Assembly: GCA_035048485.1 (NCBI GenBank) | Contig: CM068583.1 | Coordinates: 31,981,005 to 32,045,004, forward strand | Reading direction: 5' to 3' | DNA length: 64,000 bases | Source of the DNA: Pteria penguin | Lineage: Eukaryota > Mollusca > Bivalvia > Pterioida > Pteriidae | Part shown: positions 1 to 24,395 of the stretch, piece by piece | Position numbering within the stretch: position 1 is the first letter of the stretch | Layout of the letters: every line of letters begins with the position of its first letter | Translations under genes and position numbers: made by a program | Notes under the pieces: model-generated | The model's database searches: none | Told to the model about the DNA's origin: nothing | What the model saw: the letters and a program-made list of their open reading frames with translations, nothing else

Positions 1-5
1 CTAAC

Positions 6-10993
<10,988 letters not shown>

Positions 10994-11270
10994 ATTGATG
11001 AAATATGTATAACTTCCTTCTTGTCACTAATGTATATAGGTTACAAACACTTCAAGTGCGGAAATAGCCAGTGTAAACATGTGGAAGTCCCACTTTTTAA
11101 ATATTGTCTAAAGTCAATTTGTTGGTTGCTTTGGGTTTTAACGTGTTTTCAAGAAGTTCTGCTCATTTTGCGACATGGATGTAGTGTTATGGGTTCATAT
11201 ATTATCCAATATGTTTATTTATGAGTACATGTACTTTAATCATTCCATTAACGAGAGTGAATTCCAGATT
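10994..11270 (-). other. 5' flank of PDZ gene
   Basis: Expected to hold 5'UTR and promoter of the minus-strand gene. I see no convincing TATA box or CpG-rich patch. Confidence 0.3.
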
Positions 11271-11823
11271 CAGCAATATGTCATATATCATATCATATCA
11301 TATCATATCATATCATATATCATATCATACATCATATCATATCATATCATATCATATATCATATCATATACCATATCATATATCATATCATATATCAGAT
11401 CACATATCATATCATATATCATGTCATATATCATGTCATATATCATGTCATATATCATATCATATATCATATATCATATCACATATCATATCATATACCA
11501 TATCATATACCATATCATATATCATATCATATATCCTATCATATATCATATCATATCCTATCATATATCCTGTCATATATCCTGTCATATATCATATCAT
11601 ATATCATATATCATATCATATATCATATCATATATCATATCATATATCATATCATATATCATATCATATATCATATCATATATCATATATCATATATCAT
11701 ATATCATATATAATATCATATATCATATATCATATCATATCATATCATATATCATATCATATATCATATCTTATATCTTATATCATGTCATATATCATAT
11801 CAAATCATATATCATATCATACT
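11271..11823. repeat. (TATCA)n / TATATCATATCA array
   Basis: About 550 bases of TATCA and TATATCA steps with occasional TATCC, TACCA and TGTCA variants. All frames stay open as SYHISYH-like strings; these are not genes. Confidence 0.95.
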
Positions 11824-13280
11824 ACGGATTAGTCTGATCCGAAATATCAGACCAAAGTACAAAACTTGGGTCTGAATTCTTCCTATAAAGAGAAAGATGA
11901 TAAGATAAAAAAAAACTTGTTCGTAGAATATTACTCACAATTCACTATGTAATTCAATTGTTTACATCCAGATCAATGCTGCTTTTATATCAGAAATTTC
12001 GACAAAAGGTTCGTATCAAACAATTAAACGTTCTTAATCATATTTTCCCCACGATTTCTATTTTCAGATTATGATAAACTCGAATTCTGTGACAGAAATC
12101 ACCTGCTACAGGACTTTATCGAATTTTTTTATTTGCAGGCCTTATGGTCTGGATATAAACAAGTGAATAATAAAGCAAATTGTGAGTAATAAAAAGTTTC
12201 ACTTTTAAAAACTCTTTGTTCAATCACATCTAGAGATTCAATTTCCTTTATTACGCTTTTACTTTCTTCTTTATTGCGAATGGAACTTTCTTCTACGGAG
12301 GAAGAACCGGTTGCACTTTATCATCTCAATCGGGACAGCATCACCAGTTTTTGTTTTTACAAATACGGAAATTCATTGGACGAGTTGTTTCTCATCTCAT
12401 ACATCTGATCGGATTTTGTATTTCCCTCACAGATGACCTAAACCTTCGAACACGAAGGATGAATAATCGCAATTATTATCAGAGTCGCGTTCAAAAACGT
12501 GAGCACCCGATGCGCAGTCGAGTGCTCATTATTTGAATGAGGGTACTCATTGTGGTTCTAGCGCGCGCTCGCGATACAACATCCAAGATGTTTCACATAG
12601 ATTTTGAAGACGGCGACAAATGTACTTAAAAGACCACGCTGCAGTTGGACGAACCTAATTTTAATTTTGATTTTCCAGCAGCGGGTGCACAGTAGGGCGT
12701 TCTCTTTAATGAAAACGCCCTGCAGGTATCAATGTACCAATTGACCCTGACTGGAGTCGTGTAAGCGTTTCGGCTACCCTAAGTCCTGCTCGGAATGAAA
12801 AATCCCAGGCTTCGATTGAAATGCTATTTATGGTCTATCTGTTGACAGGTAACAATATTAAAACAGTGTATTTATTTATTGGGTCAGTATTTTTCATATC
12901 AAGACTCAAGGTATTTTCAGCATGCACATTTACTGCGGACTGAGAGTAAGTTCAAACAAGGCTAATTTTGAAAATGAAAAGCCACGGTGAGGTATAATTC
13001 TTGATTTTTGTTTGGTTGGTTTTTTGTTTGTTTGTTTGAGGTTTTTTGTTGTTGTTGTGGTTGTTTTCTTTGTTTTTGTTTTGTTTTGTTTTGTTATTTG
13101 GTTTTTTGGGGGTTTTTTGTTTTGTTTTATTTTTTTTTATCTTTAGTGGAGGCCTCTCTGTTTATGAAAATGTAAGGGAAGTTTCAAATGATCCTCTTTT
13201 ATATAGGAAGGTCTCCATTCATTAATATGTAGCCCTATGGAAAATAATTACTACATTGATACCACGTGCCCTGTTATTTA
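11824..13280. other. Intergenic DNA
   Basis: No gene supported. Contents: a short GGGCGTT/AACGCCC hairpin near 12693-12718 and a T/G-rich tract (GTTTTGTTTT) at 13010-13135. Confidence 0.45.
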
Positions 13281-13357
13281 GCCCAGGGACAAAACTCGTT
13301 TGAGCCCGGGATCGATTTCGTACGAAAATCAACCCCGGGTTCAAGCGAGCTTTGTCC
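13281..13357. repeat. 27-bp inverted repeat hairpin
   Basis: CAGGGACAAAACTCGTTTGA then GCCCGGG is followed, after about 23 bases, by its reverse complement with three substitutions. The arms flank ATCGATTTCGTACGAAAATC. It may be a minimal foldback element. Confidence 0.75.
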
Positions 13358-13788
13358 CTGTACTATTTAGTACCCACTGAGTAAAGCCGATGAATAGGTT
13401 TAAGTTCCACATTGGACGTTGATCCTAAACATCAAAACCATCCCTATCTAATAGTATAATAGAAGCAGAGGATAAGCAGCGTTCTTTACCGTACTGGTTC
13501 AATCCGGGATTACATACGAGGATCGCTTACATCACAAGCCAAACGCTCTGTTAACCTAATCTGAATTTGACAGCAACGAAGATACATGTGTAATTTACAC
13601 GTAGATTTTTTTATTAAGGAGAAATAATATTGAAATCTTTCTATATCTTTATTCTCATTAGAATTTATTTTGCACCATGCTTATATTTATGTGACATAAT
13701 TGGTATATCTAATTATAATTGAAACTGTAATTATAGTTATCTCTCTGTGATGAAATATCTCAAAGTAATGTTATTCACAAAAAGTTCC
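13358..13788. other. Intergenic DNA, nothing recognised
   Basis: AT-rich. No open frame or repeat of note. Confidence 0.4.
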
Positions 13789-14306
13789 GTTTACAGAAGG
13801 CCAAAACTTGTCGATGGAAGTCGGGATATCGAATGAACAATCAAATTTTTGTACGAAACAATACAACTTCCGTTCCAATAAGCTAACGGATGGACCATAT
13901 TAAGACAGTTTGTGGAAATTTGTAAACACGGTGACCCATGATCATGTAAAGGAAACATGTCAAACCGATTATTCTTCCTGACAAAAATACAAAACCAATA
14001 CTCATTGAATGAATGTTTTAAATAGCCGGTAATAGTGCGTTCATTCACAAATTTCGTTCAGATTGTTGATGGAAGTCGGGAAACGGATGAACAATGGGAT
14101 TCAAGTACGAAACAATACAACTTTCGTTCTCATGTTAAAAATATAAAATATTACGATAATTTGAGGAAATATATTAAAAACTGGCGACTCATAACCAAGT
14201 AATGGACGTCATACCGATCTTTTCTTCCTGACAAACATCTCGTTTCCCACAGTACAAATTAATACTTAGTGAATGAAAGTTTTAGTGTCAGTGCGTTCAT
14301 TCACTA
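13789..14306. repeat. Diverged tandem duplication of about 255 bp
   Basis: Shared blocks in the same order: GATGGAAGTCGGGA, ACGAAACAATACAACTT, TCTTCCTGACAAA and GTGCGTTCATTCAC. The first copy is about 13789-14046 and the second 14055-14306. Similarity is patchy, so the duplication is old. Confidence 0.8.
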
Positions 14307-14467
14307 TGCAATGCCCAATTAGATGTTGTGATTTTATTGACAAGTATTTCCCCTAACAATTCTGCACCGAACATAACTCTATAATAATTTCTCTTAAAAT
14401 CCACCCATTTTGTGCATCTTTTGTCAAAACACTCCATTATTTTTAAGGAATGGAGAATTCTGAGCAA

Positions 14468-14662
14468 TGATTGATTGATTGATTTTTGTTTAACGTCACA
14501 CCACGAATATTTCACGTAAATGGTGACGACATCTGCCTGATGCGGGGCATACACATTTTGACCTTTACAACGAACCCATCCGAAGCAGTGAGGGATTTTT
14601 AACGTGCCAAGCATACCACGAAACGGGAACTCGGTTTTTACTATCTCATCCGAAAGACAGAG
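14468..14662 (-). mobile_element. SINE copy, tail and body, no tRNA head seen
   Basis: Read on the minus strand it has an ACCGAGTTCCCGT block, GGCACGTTAAAAATCCC, CTTCGGATGGG, ATATTCGTGGTGTGACGTT and a (ATCA)n-type tail. The same blocks occur in order in the element at 38382-38568. The part that should hold boxes A and B is missing. Confidence 0.75.
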
Positions 14663-15333
14663 TTCTGAGCAATGAGGAAATAAATGAGGTACGCGGTGGA
14701 TGGATTTTAAATCGACTTGGATCGTATCTCTCTGTTTCTTAATAGCAATATTTAGGTCCTCTCGCAACATCGGCTCCATTATCATTACGGAATGCAGAGT
14801 TACCCAGACATTCTATTATACAGAAAAGATTCTTTTCTTAACGGATAATTTGTGTGTTTTATTGATTGGTATGATGATGATTTCACACACAACTTTTTCT
14901 CGCTTACATTTACATGAGGCCACGTGTTCCGATTCACCACAGGTAGACTCTACATGTAAATCGGAGAAACAATCCGACTTTGGTCCATTTATGTAAAGTA
15001 ACATGTACCAACATACAAACATATCGATGTACCTTGAGCATTTCGTTACGTGTATATTCCTTTCATATTTCTATATATTGAGAGTGTAATAATGACAGAA
15101 GTATCTGCAGTATACAAATGTATGTTACATGTACTTATTTAAGTAAAGAAATGAAATACTATATAGTAACAGAATGAAGAAAAGAGCTGCCGGGAAACAT
15201 GTAATGGATATTAAAAGTTGACGTTTGTAATAATGGTTTACCAGTATACAGATATTGAAATACTTTTTTCTTCCCATCAATTCCTAGTATTATTGTGACA
15301 GCATAACGATACAAGAACAATATTAAACAATAC
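14663..15333. other. Intergenic DNA
   Basis: No supported gene. A 68-codon minus-strand frame at 14816-15022 is cysteine-rich and contains a GTAAGC site, but lacks a good acceptor. Confidence 0.35.
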
Positions 15334-15430
15334 CGAAAACATAATTTAAATGCCCGTATACACCGTCCAAAGCGTCATTCAGCAGTTCAACTTCATCTTC
15401 GACTCCCAGACAACGAAAGTCCAATCCAGT
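15334..15430 (-). other. Possible isolated exon
   Basis: ATATCTGAG before 15430 could be an acceptor and TTCG/GTATTG after 15334 a donor. The frame between encodes a protein-like stretch including LDFRCLGVEDEVELLNDALD. Base composition is richer than the flanks. There is no family match and no phase partner, so this is only a candidate. Confidence 0.25.
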
Positions 15431-15767
15431 CTCAGATATTGTTGAAAATGGTACAAGTAATGATGTTACTTAACCAATGACCTCTTATCAGTATGGCATC
15501 AGATGTAGGAGCTCATAAAATTCCGGAAAAAAATTAAAACAGAATTTCTAGTATAGAAGAGTGGTCAGACTTATTATCTATATGGCAATGTATATTTTTA
15601 AAAAATCCACACCCTATTCAAGGTTTGCTGAGATATTTTAGCACAATCCAATAACATGTAGGTGCATCATGTACATTGGCGCGACTTTGACATACAATTT
15701 GGTTTTAAAAGGGCAACACCATCCCCCCCCCCCACACACACACACACAAACCCCACACAGACATATA

Positions 15768-15929
<162 letters not shown>

Positions 15930-16802
15930 ACATGAATGCAGTGGTTGTAGTTACACCAAATGTTAACAGAAACAGTAACCCCAATATAATCAGTCTCTTT
16001 GACAGCTACCTCCCAACAGAGGTAGCCAAAACCAACATTTTCCTCCCCCTGGTTACCTGGCGTTCAACTCAGTGATGAATAAATTTTACTCTGTACAACA
16101 ACATTATTTAAAAAATGGAGATTGCTAGAGAACTGCATTACTTTATCTGGATTTTAAAACGCTTTCTCATTAAACTACTCTAAAGTCCGAGAAAGTATAC
16201 ATACAAAGAATATGGTATCACCAGTTATTACAATCAAGTCATTTTATCAATACCCGTCTTTTGCTGAGCTGTTCGATAGAGATGCTGACTAGATTGTACC
16301 TACATATACCTTCATATTTATTCTGAAATCAAGGAATTGTTTATAAGTCCTTCTCTGAATATAGTACAGAAAATGCACTTCCGAATCTCATTGAAAAGTT
16401 GTTGTTAAAACAGTATGATAACGGAAATTGGAAATAGATATAATAAATTTTCATTTACAAACTCATGAATGTTTAAATATATTTCATATAAATTTTGTAA
16501 CGAGATCTTTATGTATACATTGTATTTGATACAAAGGTGTTTATTGTTGTGCTTTACAGTAGGGAAATCCCCTTGCGATGGTTTTTTAGGTCACTCTCTT
16601 CGATTGAATATATTTACAAGAAAATGTCATTTTAAGTAAAAGTATCAAATTTTCTACTTTTCGGGATTTGAATTCTCATTTTGTAATTAATCACGTAAAT
16701 TATGATTGTCCCTGCCCTCGTATATTGCATGTACTTTTTATCATTTTTAAACTGTAATTGTGTCTAGCTTACAGACGTGAATTCTATTTTCACATTGGGT
16801 CA
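15930..16802. other. Intergenic DNA, nothing recognised
   Basis: AT-rich, without open frames or repeats of note. Confidence 0.4.
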
Positions 16803-16934
16803 CAAGGGCTACATTATTACACAAAGGAAATAAATGAGATATATCCCCCTACTATCTAACAAACAAAACCACTGTGTTTGTTATATAGTAAAAAAAAAAG
16901 GGGGGAGGGGGGTGGTGGTAATGTAGCCCCTTTG
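16803..16934. mobile_element. Short MITE-like hairpin element
   Basis: The ends pair as AAGGGCTACATTATTAC and GTAATGTAGCCCCTTT. The inner parts pair again as CTATCTAACAAACA and TGTTTGTTATATAG. The whole ~130 bases is one imperfect hairpin. Confidence 0.55.
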
Positions 16935-17936
16935 ATTGGATCAGCTATAAATAATTAAATTCAACTAGTTGGTGTATGCTCACTGCAGTATTTCAGGATA
17001 TGGTCTAGTTCTATCAATTAATTGTCTAGTTGAGATTTATGGGGTCTGAGATACATGCTTAAAATTGCCTGACAATGCAGTCAATATATCGCTCATGAAG
17101 CCTGATATTCTAAGCTAGATATAATGATAAATTATAAATAACAGAATTCAGTTGTAAAAATTGGAGCAACATTTTGTTCGCAATATTTAACGATCAATAT
17201 TAGTAAATGGCACCGTCTATCTGTACTTTAAGTACATTGATTGTCTTTTTGGTTTCACATTTTCAAGTTAATATTACATTGACAAATTAATACCAAAATC
17301 TTGCACATTGTTTGAATAAGGGAGCAACCATTTGATTTCTGTGGCAAGGGGTAGGACGATTTTGAAAAAAAACTCCCGCTTGCAATGTAGGAAAAATAAA
17401 GTGAAAATGGAGGTGTAATATGTAAATGATAGTAGCCAGAAGGGCCCCCGATATTTTTTTGCGTGCTAACACCCTCGTTCCTGTACACTACATTTCATGG
17501 ATTTATATAAATGGCTAAAATCTATTGCACGAATTTAAAACTATTTGCGATCAATCTAGGGTCCCTTTGTCAGAAGATAAACCGGAAGGTGCAGCTACTT
17601 GTTTAACATTATTTGGTTTGGCGTCGATACTCCCAGTCACGCAATACTTATCCCCGGTGATAAATTGATGACCGTTAATTGAAAAATTAGTAGAAATAAG
17701 AAATCAATCCTTGAAGAACTGCAATCTTTGGCTGGGCATTATCATTCATTGTGAAAACTTTACCTGCTGTTGGTGCATTTTATAGTCGTGTATTCAGAGC
17801 AATTGCGAAAGTGCAAAAGTTTTATCATATGATGAGGATACCAAAAAGAAATTCTGTACAATTTTTTAAATGTAGCTCACAGTTTGGAACATTTGGAACA
17901 TTAATAATTCATTTTTCTCTAACTTTTCAGGATCGT

Positions 17937-17937
<1 letters not shown>
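16935..17937. other. Intergenic DNA
   Basis: No supported gene. 17310-17360 (GGGAGCAACCATTTGATTTC then GTGGCAAGGGG) resembles an end of a dispersed repeat; this is weak. Confidence 0.35.

Positions 17938-17978
<41 letters not shown>
17938..17978. repeat. (GT)n microsatellite
   Basis: About 40 bases of GT repeats followed by a G-rich patch. Confidence 0.95.
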
Positions 17979-17980
<2 letters not shown>

Positions 17981-18381
17981 GGGGTGGGGGTTAATCTATG
18001 GTTACATACAATAGAAATATTACTAGGATACAGATACAATGAAAGATGCAACATTCCTGGAATTAGTACCAATTGTGTTCAGCCTGTGCATTTGAACTTC
18101 GAGAAATGCTCTTGTATGTTGACATTTAGAATAAGGCCATAATAAACATTCCAGAACATCTAAACATACAAGAGTTAGGGTGTTGATCGCTTTCTAGTTT
18201 TGACAGTACATGTATATGGTAACATTCATCTTAAATGTAATCATATACCTAGAAATAAAAAGAAGATAGCTGATACATTTTCACAGTTCGTCTAGATATT
18301 GCAAGACTAGCTTAAAACACAGGGTACCGGTAGTCAAATAATATTTATTGTGCCGCGAGCTATTTTGATACAATAGCATTG
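17979..18381. other. Intergenic DNA, nothing recognised
   Basis: AT-rich. No open frame of interest. Confidence 0.4.
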
Positions 18382-18533
18382 CTAGAATCTGGCCACGTGA
18401 CTGCCTTCAAATTCTTGCGGACCTTCAGTAGCGATATGTTGGACAGCAATGGCAGTTTTGAGGCAGAAAAAATCCCGAAGCCATCTACTTATGTCTACTG
18501 TCTTTCTTTTCCTTCGTGCCTCTGATATTGGTC
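18382..18533 (-). other. Possible terminal coding exon or relic
   Basis: TATTTTGCGAG could be an acceptor. The frame to TAG at 18382 encodes ARRKRKTVDISRWLRDFFCL and then KTAIAVQHIATEGPQEFEG, which looks protein-like and is less AT-rich than its flanks. No upstream exon or family recognised. Confidence 0.22.
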
Positions 18534-18769
18534 CTCGCAAAATAAAACAGTTATTAGGTTTGTTACTGACTGTCCAAGGAAATTTGTCGGGTTAATCAAA
18601 ACGATAAAAGGATTATCAGTTATTGAATGAGGCTTTGGTAGTCACCGTTTGATTATTGGAATATGGTCGCCATCATTTAGTGTCGGACTGTGGTAGCCAT
18701 CATATAGTGTCCAGTTGAGGAAGCTATCATGTAGTGTTAGGCAATGGTAGACATAATTTATTGTCAGAC

Positions 18770-21700
18770 TATGGTGGTGATTAAGTGTCAGACTAGGGTA
18801 GTCATTGCCGAGTGTCGGACTATGGTAGTGTTTTAGTGTCAGACTATAGTAGTGATTTAGTGTCAGACTGTGGTAGTCATTGTATTGTGTCGGACTATGG
18901 TAGTGATTTAGTGTCAGACTATGGTAGTCATTGTCTTGTGTCAGGCTATGGTAGTGATTAAGTGTCAGACTATGGTAGTCATTGTCTTGTGTCGGACTAT
19001 GGTACTGATTTAGTGTCAGGCTATGGTAGTCATTGTGTTGTGTCGGTCTATGGTAGTGATTAAGTGTCAGACTATGGTAGTCATTGTGTTGTGTCGGACT
19101 ATGGTAGTGATTTAGTGTCAGACTATGGTAGTCATTGTGTTGTGTCGGACTATGGTAGTGACTTAGTGTCAGACTATGGTAGTCATTTTCTTGTGTCGGG
19201 CTATGGTAGTGATTTAGTGTCAGACTATGGTAGTCATTGTCTTGTGTCGGGCTATGGTAGTGATTTAGTGTCAGACTGTGGTAGTCATTGTCTTGTGTCG
19301 GGCTATGGTAGTGATTTAGTGTCAGGCTATGGTAGTCATTGTCTTGTGTCAGGCTATGGTAGTGATTTAGTGTCAGACTGTGGTAGTCACTGTCTTGTGT
19401 CGGGCTATGGTACTGATTTAGTGTCAGGCTATGGTAGTCATTGTGTTGTGTCGGTCTATGGTAGTGATTTAGTGTCAGACTATGGTAGTCATTGTCTTGT
19501 GTCAGACTATGGTAGTGATTTAGTGTCAGACTATGGTAGTCATTGTCTTGTGTCAGACTATGGTAGTGATTTAGTGTCAGACTGTGGTAGTCATTGTCTT
19601 GTGTCGGGCTATGGTAGTGATTTAGTGTCAGGCTGTGGTAGTCATTGTCTTGTGTCGGACTATGGTAGTGATTAAGTGTCAGACTATGGTAGTCATTGTC
19701 TTGTGTCAGACTATGGTAGTGATTTAGTGTCAGACTGTGGTAGTCACTGTCTTGTGTCGGACTATGGTACTGATTAAGTGTCAAACTATGGTAGTCATTG
19801 TCTTGTGTCGGACTATGGTAGTGATTTAGTGTCAGACTATGGTAGTCATTGTGTTGTGTCGGACTATGGTAGTGATTTAGTGTCAGACTATGGTAGTCAT
19901 TTTCTTGTGTCGGGCTATGGAAGTGATTTAGTGTCAGGCTATGGTAGTCATTGTCTTGTGTCGGACTGTGGTAGTTATTGTCTTGTGTCAGACTATGGTA
20001 GTCATTGTCTTGTGTCGGACTATGGTAGTGATTTAGTGTCAGACTATGGTAGTCATTGTCTTGTGTCGGGCTATGGTAGTGATTTAGTGTCAGACTATGG
20101 TAGTCATTGTGTTGTGTCGGGCTATGGTAGTGATTAAGTGTCAGACTATGGTAGTCATTGTCTTGTGTCGGACTATGGTAGTGATTAAGTGTCAGACTAT
20201 GGTAGTCATTGTCTTGAGTCAGTCTATGGTAGTCATTGTCTTGTGTCAGACTATGGTAGTCATTGTCTTGTGTCGGACTATGGTAGTGATTTAGTGTCAG
20301 ACTATGGTAGTCATTGTGTTGTGTCGGGCTATGGTAGTGATTTAGTGTCAGACTATGGTAGTCATTGTGTTGTGTCGGACTATGGTAGTGATTTAGTGTC
20401 AGACTATGGTAGTCATTGTCTTGTGTCAGACTATGGTAGTGATTTAGTGTCAGACTATGGTAGTCATTGTCTTGTGTCGGACTATGGTACTGATTTAGTG
20501 TCAGGCTATGGTAGTCATTGTGTTGTGTCGGTCTATGGTAGTGATTTAGTGTCAGGCTATGGTAGTCATTGTGTTGTGTCGGGCTATGGTAGTGATTTAG
20601 TGTCAGGCTATGGTAGTCATTGTCTTGTGTCGGACTATGGTAGTGATTAAGTGTCAGACTATGGTAGTCATTGTGTTGTGTCTGGCTATGGTAGTGATTT
20701 AGTGTCAGACTATGGTAGTCACTGTCTTGTGTCGGACTATGGTACTGATTTAGTGTCAGACTATGGTAGTCATTGTCTTGTGTCGGACTATGGTAGTGAT
20801 TTAGTGTCAGACTATGGTAGTCATTGTGTTGTGTTGGGCTATGGTAGTGATTTAGTGTCAGACTATGGTAGTCATTGTCTTGTGTCGGACTATGGCAGTG
20901 ATTTAGTGTCAGACTATGGTAGTCACTGTCTTGCGGACTATGGTAGTCATTGTCTTGTGTCGGACTATGGTAGTGATTTAGTGTCAGACTATGGTAGTCA
21001 TTGTCTTGTGTCGGACTATGGTAGTGATTTAGTGTCAGGCTATGGTAGTCATTGTCTTGTGTCAGGCTATGGTAGTGATTTAGTGTCAGACTGTGGTAGT
21101 CACTGTCTTGTGTCGGGCTATGGTACTGATTTAGTGTCAGGCTATGGTAGTCATTGTGTTGTGTCGGTCTATGGTAGTGATTTAGTGTCAGACTATGGTA
21201 GTCATTGTCTTGTGTCAGACTATGGTAGTGATTTAGTGTCAGGCTGTGGTAGTCATTGTCTTGTGTCAGACTATGGTAGTGATTTAGTGTCAGACTGTGG
21301 TAGTCATTGTCTTGTGTCGGGCTATGGTAGTGATTTAGTGTCAGGCTGTGGTAGTCATTGTCTTGTGTCGGACTATGGTAGTGATTAAGTGTCAGACTAT
21401 GGTAGTCATTGTCTTGTGTCAGACTATGGTAGTGATTTAGTGTCAGACTGTGGTAGTCACTGTCTTGTGTCGGACTATGGTACTGATTAAGTGTCAGACT
21501 ATGGTAGTCATTGTCTTGTGTCGGACTATGGTAGTGATTTAGTGTCAGACTATGGTAGTCATTGTGTTGTGTCGGACTATGGTAGTGATTTAGTGTCAGA
21601 CTATGGTAGTCATTTTCTTGTGTCGGGCTATGGAAGTGATTTAGTGTCAGGCTATGGTAGTCATTGTCTTGAGTCAGTCTATGGTAGTAATTGTCTTGTG

Positions 21701-23065
21701 TCAGACTATGGTAGTCATTGTCTTGTGTCGGACTATGGTAGTGATTTAGTGTCAGACTATGGTAGTGATTGTCTTGTGTCGGGCTATGGTGGTGATTTAG
21801 TGTCAGACTATGGTAGTCATTGTGTTGTGTTGGGCTATGGTAGTGATTAAGTGTCAGACTATGGTAGTCATTGTCTTGTGTCGGACTATGGTAGTGATTA
21901 AGTTTCAGACTATGGTAGTCATTGTCTTGAGTCAGTCTATGGTAGTCATTGTCTTGTGTCAGACTATGGTAGTCATTGTCTTGTGTCGGACTATGGTAGT
22001 GATTTAGTGTCAGACTATGGTAGTCATTTTCTTGTGTCGGGCTATGGTAGTGATTTAGTGTCAGACTATGGTAGTCATTTTCTTGTGTCGGACTATGGTA
22101 GTGATTTAGTGTCAGACTATGGTAGTCATTGTCTTGTGTCAGACTATGGTAGTGATTTAGTGTCAGACTATGGTAGTCATTGTCTTGTGTCGGACTATGG
22201 TACTGATTTAGTGTCAGACTATGGTAGTCACTGTCTTGTGTCGGACTATGGTAGTGATTTAGTGTCAGACTATGGTAGTCATTGTCTTGTGTCGGACTAT
22301 GGTAGTGATTTAGTGTCAGACTATGGTAGTCATTGTGTTGTGTCGGGCTATGGTAGTGATTTAGTGTCAGACTATGGTAGTCATTGTCTTGTGTCGGACT
22401 ATGGCAGTGATTTAGTGTCAGACTATGGTAGTCACTGTCTTGTGTCGGACTATGGTAGTCATTGTCTTGTGTCGGACTATGGTAGTGATTTAGTGTCAGA
22501 CTATGGTAGTCATTGTCTTGTGTCGGACTATGGTAGTGATTTAGTGTCAGACTCTGGTAGTCATTGTCTTGTGTCAGACTATGGTAATGATTTAGTGTCA
22601 GACTATGGTAGTCATTGTCTTGTGTCAGACTATGGTAGTCATTGTCTTGTGTCGGACTATGGTAGTCATTGTCTTGTGTCAGACTATGGTAGTCATTGTG
22701 TTGTGTCGGACTATGGTAGTGATTTAGTGTCAGACTATGGTAGTCATTGTCTTGTGTCAGACTATGGTAGTGATTTAGTGTCAGACTGTGGTAGTCACTG
22801 TCTTGTGTCGGACTATGGTAGTGATTTAGTGTCAGGCTATGGTAGTCATTGTGTTGTGTCGGTCTATGGTAGTGATTTAGTGTCAGACTATGGTAGTCAT
22901 TGTCTTGTGTCGGGCTATGGTACTGATTTAGTGTCAGGCTATGGTAGTCATTGTCTTTTGTCGGACTATGGTAGTGATTTAGTGTCAGACTATGGTAGTC
23001 ATTGTCTTGTGTCGGACTATGGTAGTGATTTAGTGTCAGACTATGGTAGTCATTGTCTTGTGTCG
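18770..23065. repeat. Satellite domain A: 51-bp higher-order unit, about 84 copies
   Basis: A 27-base half with TAGTCATTGTCTTGT alternates with a 24-base half with TAGTGATTTAGT. Both are introduced by GTCRGACTATGG. Variants (CTT/GTT, GAC/GGC/GTC) recur in blocks and larger segments repeat, for example 19060-19790 against 20640-21490, pointing to multi-unit duplication. Confidence 0.93.
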
Positions 23066-24395
23066 GACTATGGTAGTATTCTTTTGAGTATAGGCTATGG
23101 TAGTCATCTCATACAAAGTCGGAATGTAATAGCCATCATTTATTATCGGACTATACTACTATGCAGTGTCAGACTATGGTAGTCATAATTTAGAATCGGA
23201 TTATGGAAGCCATCATTTAGTGTCGGGCTATGGTAGCCGTCATTTAGTGTCAAACAATGGTAGCCACGATATAGTGTCGGGCAGTGATAGCCATCATTTA
23301 GTGTTGGACCAATGTTAGCAATTATTTAGTGTCGATGTATGTAGTCATCATTTAACGTCGGGCTAAATCATCATATAGTGACAGACTATGGTAGCCATCA
23401 TTTTATGCCGGGGTATGGTAGCATCAGTGTCGAACTATGGATGCATCATTTAGTGTCTGATGGTAGCCATCATGTTGTTTCGGGCTATGATAGATATAAT
23501 GTTAGAATAATGTTGTTATCAATTATTGTCGGGTTCTGCTAGCCATCATGTAGTGTCGGGCTATGGTAAATATCATATGCTATTAGAATGTGGTAGCCAT
23601 CAATTATTTTCAGGCATTTGTAGCCATCATATAGCGTCGGGCTATGGTAACCATCATTCAATGTCAAGCTATGGTAGCCATCATTTAGTGTTTGGCAGTG
23701 GTAGTCACCATTTAGTGTCGGGCTGTGGTAAAAATCATTTCGTGTAAAACTATGGTAGCCATCATGTAATGTCAGGCAATGGTAGTCGTAATTTAGGGGA
23801 GGGCTTGGGTAGTGATTTAGTATCAGACTATGATAGCTATTGCCTTGTGTCGGGCTATGGAAGCAATTGATTGTTAGACTATGGTAGTCATCATATAAAA
23901 TTGGACTGTAGTAACCATCATTTAGTATCGGACTAAGGTAGCCATCATTTAGGGACGGGCAGTGCTAGCCATCATTTGGTGCAGGGCTATGGTGGTAATC
24001 ATATAGTGTCGAACTATGGAGCAATTATTTAGTGTGAGACTATGGTAATCCTCATATAATGTCGGGCAGTGTTAGCCATTATTTAGTGCCGGGCTATAAT
24101 AGCATTCAGCGTCGAAGTATCAAGGAATTATTTAGTATGTGGTTATGGTAGCCATCATATCGTGTTCGGCTGTGATAGCCATAATACAGTGTTAGACTAT
24201 GGTAGTGATCATTTACTGTCGGGCTACGGTAGCCATCATTTAGTGTCAGACTATGGTAGCCATCATAGTGGTGGGCTTTGGTTGCCATTATTTTGTGTCA
24301 GACTGTGGCAGCCATCATTTAGTATTAGGCTATTGTAAAAATCACTTTGTGTCAGACTATGGTAGCCACCATATAGTATTGGGCTATGCTAGCAA
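23066..24395. repeat. Satellite domain B: diverged ~27-bp monomers
   Basis: Monomers around GTCGGGCTATGGTAGCCATC with ATTTAGT and many substitutions and length changes. This looks like the old, non-homogenised layer. Confidence 0.9.

Noticed and set aside
11175..11837. 203- and 220-codon frames rich in SYHISYH
   Set aside because: Translation of the (TATCA)n microsatellite.
14816..15022. Cysteine-rich 68-codon minus frame that could be an exon
   Set aside because: Contains a GTAAGC site but no acceptable acceptor and no recognised domain.
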